Shown here piece by piece: positions 14,024 to 16,597 of a DNA stretch of 16,597 nt (positions are counted from its first letter, which is position 1; each line of letters begins with the position of its first letter). The position numbers and the translations under genes were made by a program. The notes beneath the pieces were generated by a model. It saw nothing but the letters and a program-made list of their open reading frames with translations, ran no database searches and was not told where the DNA came from. Origin of the DNA: an uncultured Azospirillum sp. (GTDB taxonomy: Bacteria > Pseudomonadota > Alphaproteobacteria > RF32 > CAG-239); assembly GCA_947383875.1 (NCBI GenBank), contig CANDEX010000034.1, positions 1-16,597 of the forward strand, given 5' to 3'.

Positions 14024-15568
14024 ATGTATAAATTATCTCGTTCACGGATTATGATAATCCTGGCTATTTGTTTATTGGGTGTCTTTTTTGCCATTCCCAA
14101 TATGCTGAGCGACACGTCAAAACTGCCCAAATGGTGGCAACCGGTCAATCTGGGGCTGGACTTACAGGGCGGTTCCAACCTGTTGCTTGAAGTTAAAATG
14201 GATGATGTTCTGAAAGAAAGAATGTCTACTATTGAAGATTCTGTTCGGCAGGTTTTGCGTGAGGACAAAATTCGTTATCAAAACCTGAAAGCCGGAGCTG
14301 ATTCCGTTAAGGTTAAAATAGAAAACGCCAATTCTCGTTCTCAGGCTATTAACAAATTTTATAAAGTTGACGAAGGGTTGGTCATTACGGAAGAAGATGA
14401 CGGCACAGTTGTCATTGCTTACAGCGATACGGCTTTGAACCAATTAAAAGCAAAAGTTGTTGATCAGTCAATTGAAATTGTACGTCGCCGTATTGACGAG
14501 TTAGGCACGAAAGAACCGGTTATTCAACGTCAGGGCAGTGACAGAATCGTTGTTCAACTGCCGGGACTGCAAAATCCGGAATATGTCAAAACCTTATTGG
14601 GCAAAACGGCAAAGATGGCTTTTCACTTAGTTGACAGTCGTTCTACGGCTGCAGATGCTCGTCGAGGCAAACTAAGCACAACCTCTCGACTGATTAACAG
14701 CGTAGACGGAGAAACCTTGGTTATCAGCCGCAAGCCGGTTGTCGGCGGCGAAAACCTGATTGACGCTCAGCCGTCTTTTCAGGAAGGAGATCCTGTCGTC
14801 AGCTTCAAATTTAACGGTTTAGGCGGTAAAAAATTCGGTGAAGCCACGAAAAATAACATCGGTGAACGTTTAGCCATTGTGCTGGACAATGAAGTTATTT
14901 CCGCTCCCGTTATCCAAAGTGCTATTTTAGGCGGTAACGGGGTCATCAGCGGTAACTTCACGGTTAAATCAGCCAGTGACTTAGCTTTATTGCTGCGTTC
15001 AGGAGCTCTGCCCGCTCCGTTGGAAGTTCTGGAAGAAAGAACTGTCGGTGCCGGTTTGGGGGCAGATTCCATCCGCGAGGGTGTTTATGCCTCAATTATC
15101 GGCTTGATTGCCGTTGTCGTCTTTATGATTGCGGCATATGGCTTATTCGGTATTTTTACGACAATTACTGTTTTCATTAACCTGTTCCTCATGCTGGGTG
15201 TTTTGAGCTTTATTGGCGCAACGCTCACATTGCCGGGTATCGCAGGTATCATTTTAACTATCGGCATGGCTGTTGATGCAAATGTGCTGATTTTTGAAAG
15301 AATGAGAGAAGAAGTTAAAAACGGACGTTCAACCAAAGATGCTGCCGAAGCAGGCTTTACGGAAGCTTGGGCCACAATTCTGGACTCAAACCTGACAACA
15401 TTAGTGGCAGCTGCCGTATTGTTTTATTTTGGCTCCGGTCCGGTGCGCGGTTTTGCCGTAACGCTGGCTATTGGTATTGCAACGTCTATGTTTACGTCGG
15501 TGACGGTTACCCGAGTGATTATCGCTTCGTGGATCGCCAAATATAAACCGACCAAACTGCCAATTTAA
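14024..15568 (+). CDS. secD: SecD, protein translocase subunit
   Basis: 514 residues, shorter than E. coli SecD but in the usual range for many bacteria. First membrane helix at about 9-26, then the family motif LGLDLQGGSNLLLEV (43-57). A large periplasmic part (about 60-345) includes RRRIDELGTKEPVIQRQG. The C-terminal membrane block has GIILTIGMAVDANVLIFERMREE (408-430), with the conserved Asp. SecD with SecF uses proton-motive force to help pull preproteins across the inner membrane after SecA-driven translocation. GGGA six bases upstream supports the start; secF follows 14 bases later. Confidence 0.97.
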   Translation: MYKLSRSRIMIILAICLLGVFFAIPNMLSDTSKLPKWWQPVNLGLDLQGGSNLLLEVKMDDVLKERMSTIEDSVRQVLREDKIRYQNLKAGADSVKVKIENANSRSQAINKFYKVDEGLVITEEDDGTVVIAYSDTALNQLKAKVVDQSIEIVRRRIDELGTKEPVIQRQGSDRIVVQLPGLQNPEYVKTLLGKTAKMAFHLVDSRSTAADARRGKLSTTSRLINSVDGETLVISRKPVVGGENLIDAQPSFQEGDPVVSFKFNGLGGKKFGEATKNNIGERLAIVLDNEVISAPVIQSAILGGNGVISGNFTVKSASDLALLLRSGALPAPLEVLEERTVGAGLGADSIREGVYASIIGLIAVVVFMIAAYGLFGIFTTITVFINLFLMLGVLSFIGATLTLPGIAGIILTIGMAVDANVLIFERMREEVKNGRSTKDAAEAGFTEAWATILDSNLTTLVAAAVLFYFGSGPVRGFAVTLAIGIATSMFTSVTVTRVIIASWIAKYKPTKLPI

Positions 15569-15582
15569 TTAAGGAATAGAAT

Positions 15583-16527
15583 ATGAAAATTTTCAGTTGG
15601 GTTACCAAAGATACAACCATCAACTTTATGGGAGCGCGCAAACTTACCTATGCCCTGTCTGCTTTGATGGTTATCTTATCCGTTGTATGCATTGCCGTTA
15701 AGGGGTTTAATTACGGCATTGATTTTTCCGGCGGTATTTTGATAGAAGTCAGCAGCAACACACCTGTCAATCTTGAAGAAATCCGCAAAAAAGTTAATCA
15801 GGTTGATTTGGATGATGTTAATTTGCAGACTGTCGGCGACAGCGGACGCGAGTTTATTATCCGCGCACAAGCCAAAGAACTGAATGAAAAAGAACAAATG
15901 GCCGCGGTTAACAAAATTAAACAGGTTTTGGGCAGTGAAAATTATGAGTTTCGCCGCGTTGAACTGGTTGGTCCGCAAGTTGGAGACGAATTGAAAAAAG
16001 CCGGGGTCATCGCTTCTGTGATTGCGACTTTGGCGATTTCTCTTTACATCTGGTTCCGCTTTGAATGGCAGTTTGCATTAGGAGCATTAGTTGGTCTGGT
16101 TCATGATATTCTGACAACTGTCGGCCTATTGTCGTTGTTCGGCATGGATTTCAGCCTGACAACCGTTGCTGCAATTCTGACTTTGGCCGGTTATTCCGTC
16201 AATGACACGGTGGTAACTTATGACCGTATTCGTGAAAATCTGCGCAAATACAAAAAAATGCCACAGGAAGAATTGCTGAACAAAAGTATTAACGATATTT
16301 TCTCCCGCACGATATTGACGGGGCTGACAACATTCTTGGCTGCATGCGCACTGCTGGCGTTCGGTGGAGATACTTTAAGAAGTTTCTCTTTCACGATTGT
16401 CTGGGGTGTGGTTGTCGGAACATATTCGTCAATCTATGTATCGGCAGTTATGCTGAACCTGTTTGACTTACGAGCCACACAGGAAGCCAAAGAACAGGTT
16501 ATTAACCCGTTCGGCAACGTGGATTAA
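15583..16527 (+). CDS. secF: SecF, protein translocase subunit
   Basis: 314 residues, normal length. First membrane helix about 23-40, then YGIDFSGGILIEV (44-56), the SecF counterpart of the SecD motif. The periplasmic domain ends before VGPQVGDELKKAG (129-141). The C-terminal membrane block contains TLAGYSVNDTVVTYDRIREN (200-219), with Asp208/Asp214 in the conserved stretch, and the SRTILTGLTTFLAACALLAFGG segment. The start has AAGGA seven bases upstream. It is the last gene of the yajC-secD-secF operon; a strong terminator follows 15 bases after the stop. Confidence 0.97.
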   Translation: MKIFSWVTKDTTINFMGARKLTYALSALMVILSVVCIAVKGFNYGIDFSGGILIEVSSNTPVNLEEIRKKVNQVDLDDVNLQTVGDSGREFIIRAQAKELNEKEQMAAVNKIKQVLGSENYEFRRVELVGPQVGDELKKAGVIASVIATLAISLYIWFRFEWQFALGALVGLVHDILTTVGLLSLFGMDFSLTTVAAILTLAGYSVNDTVVTYDRIRENLRKYKKMPQEELLNKSINDIFSRTILTGLTTFLAACALLAFGGDTLRSFSFTIVWGVVVGTYSSIYVSAVMLNLFDLRATQEAKEQVINPFGNVD

Positions 16528-16542
16528 GCGATAAGGCACAAG

Positions 16543-16573
16543 AAAGCCCCTTGCTTTTGGCAAGGGGCTTTTT
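16543..16573. terminator. Bidirectional intrinsic terminator after secF
   Basis: Perfect 12-bp hairpin: left arm 16543-16554 (AAAGCCCCTTGC), loop TTTTG, right arm 16560-16571 with T-tract 16569-16573. It serves secF from the left and the convergent partial gene from the right. It is the reverse complement of the terminator at 110-144: a block of 36 bases from stop codon through hairpin (16543-16578) is identical to 105-140. Confidence 0.93.
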
Positions 16574-16575
16574 AT

Positions 16576-16597
16576 TTAGGCAATATCCTCCAATTCT
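16576..16597 (-). CDS. 3' end of a paralogue of the gene at the left edge (partial)
   Basis: Only the last six codons plus stop are visible: on the minus strand they encode ELEDIA then TAA at 16576-16578, the same ending as the plus-strand gene at 1-107. Three codons differ, all synonymously (CTA/TTG Leu, GAA/GAG Glu, GCT/GCC Ala), which is what two diverged copies under protein-level selection would show. The function is unknown and too little is visible to identify the family. Confidence 0.45.

Noticed and set aside
1..16597. CRISPR array, tRNA or rRNA genes, insertion sequence or prophage
   Set aside because: No regularly spaced repeats, no cloverleaf-like or rRNA-like stretches, and no transposase or phage gene were seen; the only repeats are the palindromic elements and the terminator pair.

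Overview
The window looks like a chromosomal segment of a Gram-negative alphaproteobacterium of moderate, slightly AT-rich composition. This is inferred from the YajC with its '..AMAQTADA' N-terminus, the YajC-SecD-SecF order, a LysM/LytM lipoprotein, the SUF-type Fe-S operon ending in a SufT/DUF59 gene and SufE, and the alphaproteobacterial flavour of the SucC-like protein. I cannot name the species.

Minus strand, read from 11281 down to 143: a long, tightly packed gene series. It starts with sufB, then a 52-codon small ORF, sufC, sufD, sufS, a DMT/EamA-like transporter, a sufT-like DUF59 gene, sufE and a sucC-like/sucD-like pair. These are followed by a small GIY-YIG protein, a palindromic repeat doublet, comF, a Nudix hydrolase and a membrane-anchored protein of unknown function. 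Most junctions from sufB to the GIY-YIG gene are a few bases or overlap by one base, so this stretch is probably one operon for cysteine-desulfurase-driven Fe-S cluster assembly with extra cargo. No iscR or sufA is present. The repeat doublet at 2062-2145 probably separates it from comF and the genes downstream.

Plus strand, 11470-16527: a PAS protein with a degenerate GGDEF-like domain, divergent from sufB across a 182-base intergenic region; an NlpD-like lipoprotein with two LysM domains and a degenerate LytM/M23 domain; then yajC-secD-secF, the accessory Sec translocon operon, closed by a strong terminator.

The most unusual points are these. (1) The sucC/sucD homologues in the SUF operon keep the family fold but have lost key catalytic residues, including the phosphohistidine of SucD, which is Tyr248. 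(2) An undetected-looking small gene sits between sufB and sufC. (3) The window is bracketed by the 3' ends of two genes in inverted orientation that encode the same last six residues (ELEDIA). Their codons differ only synonymously, and a 36-base stop-plus-terminator block is identical. (4) Dispersed palindromic elements of the type GTCATTnCGnGG...AATCYC occur in or near the operon.
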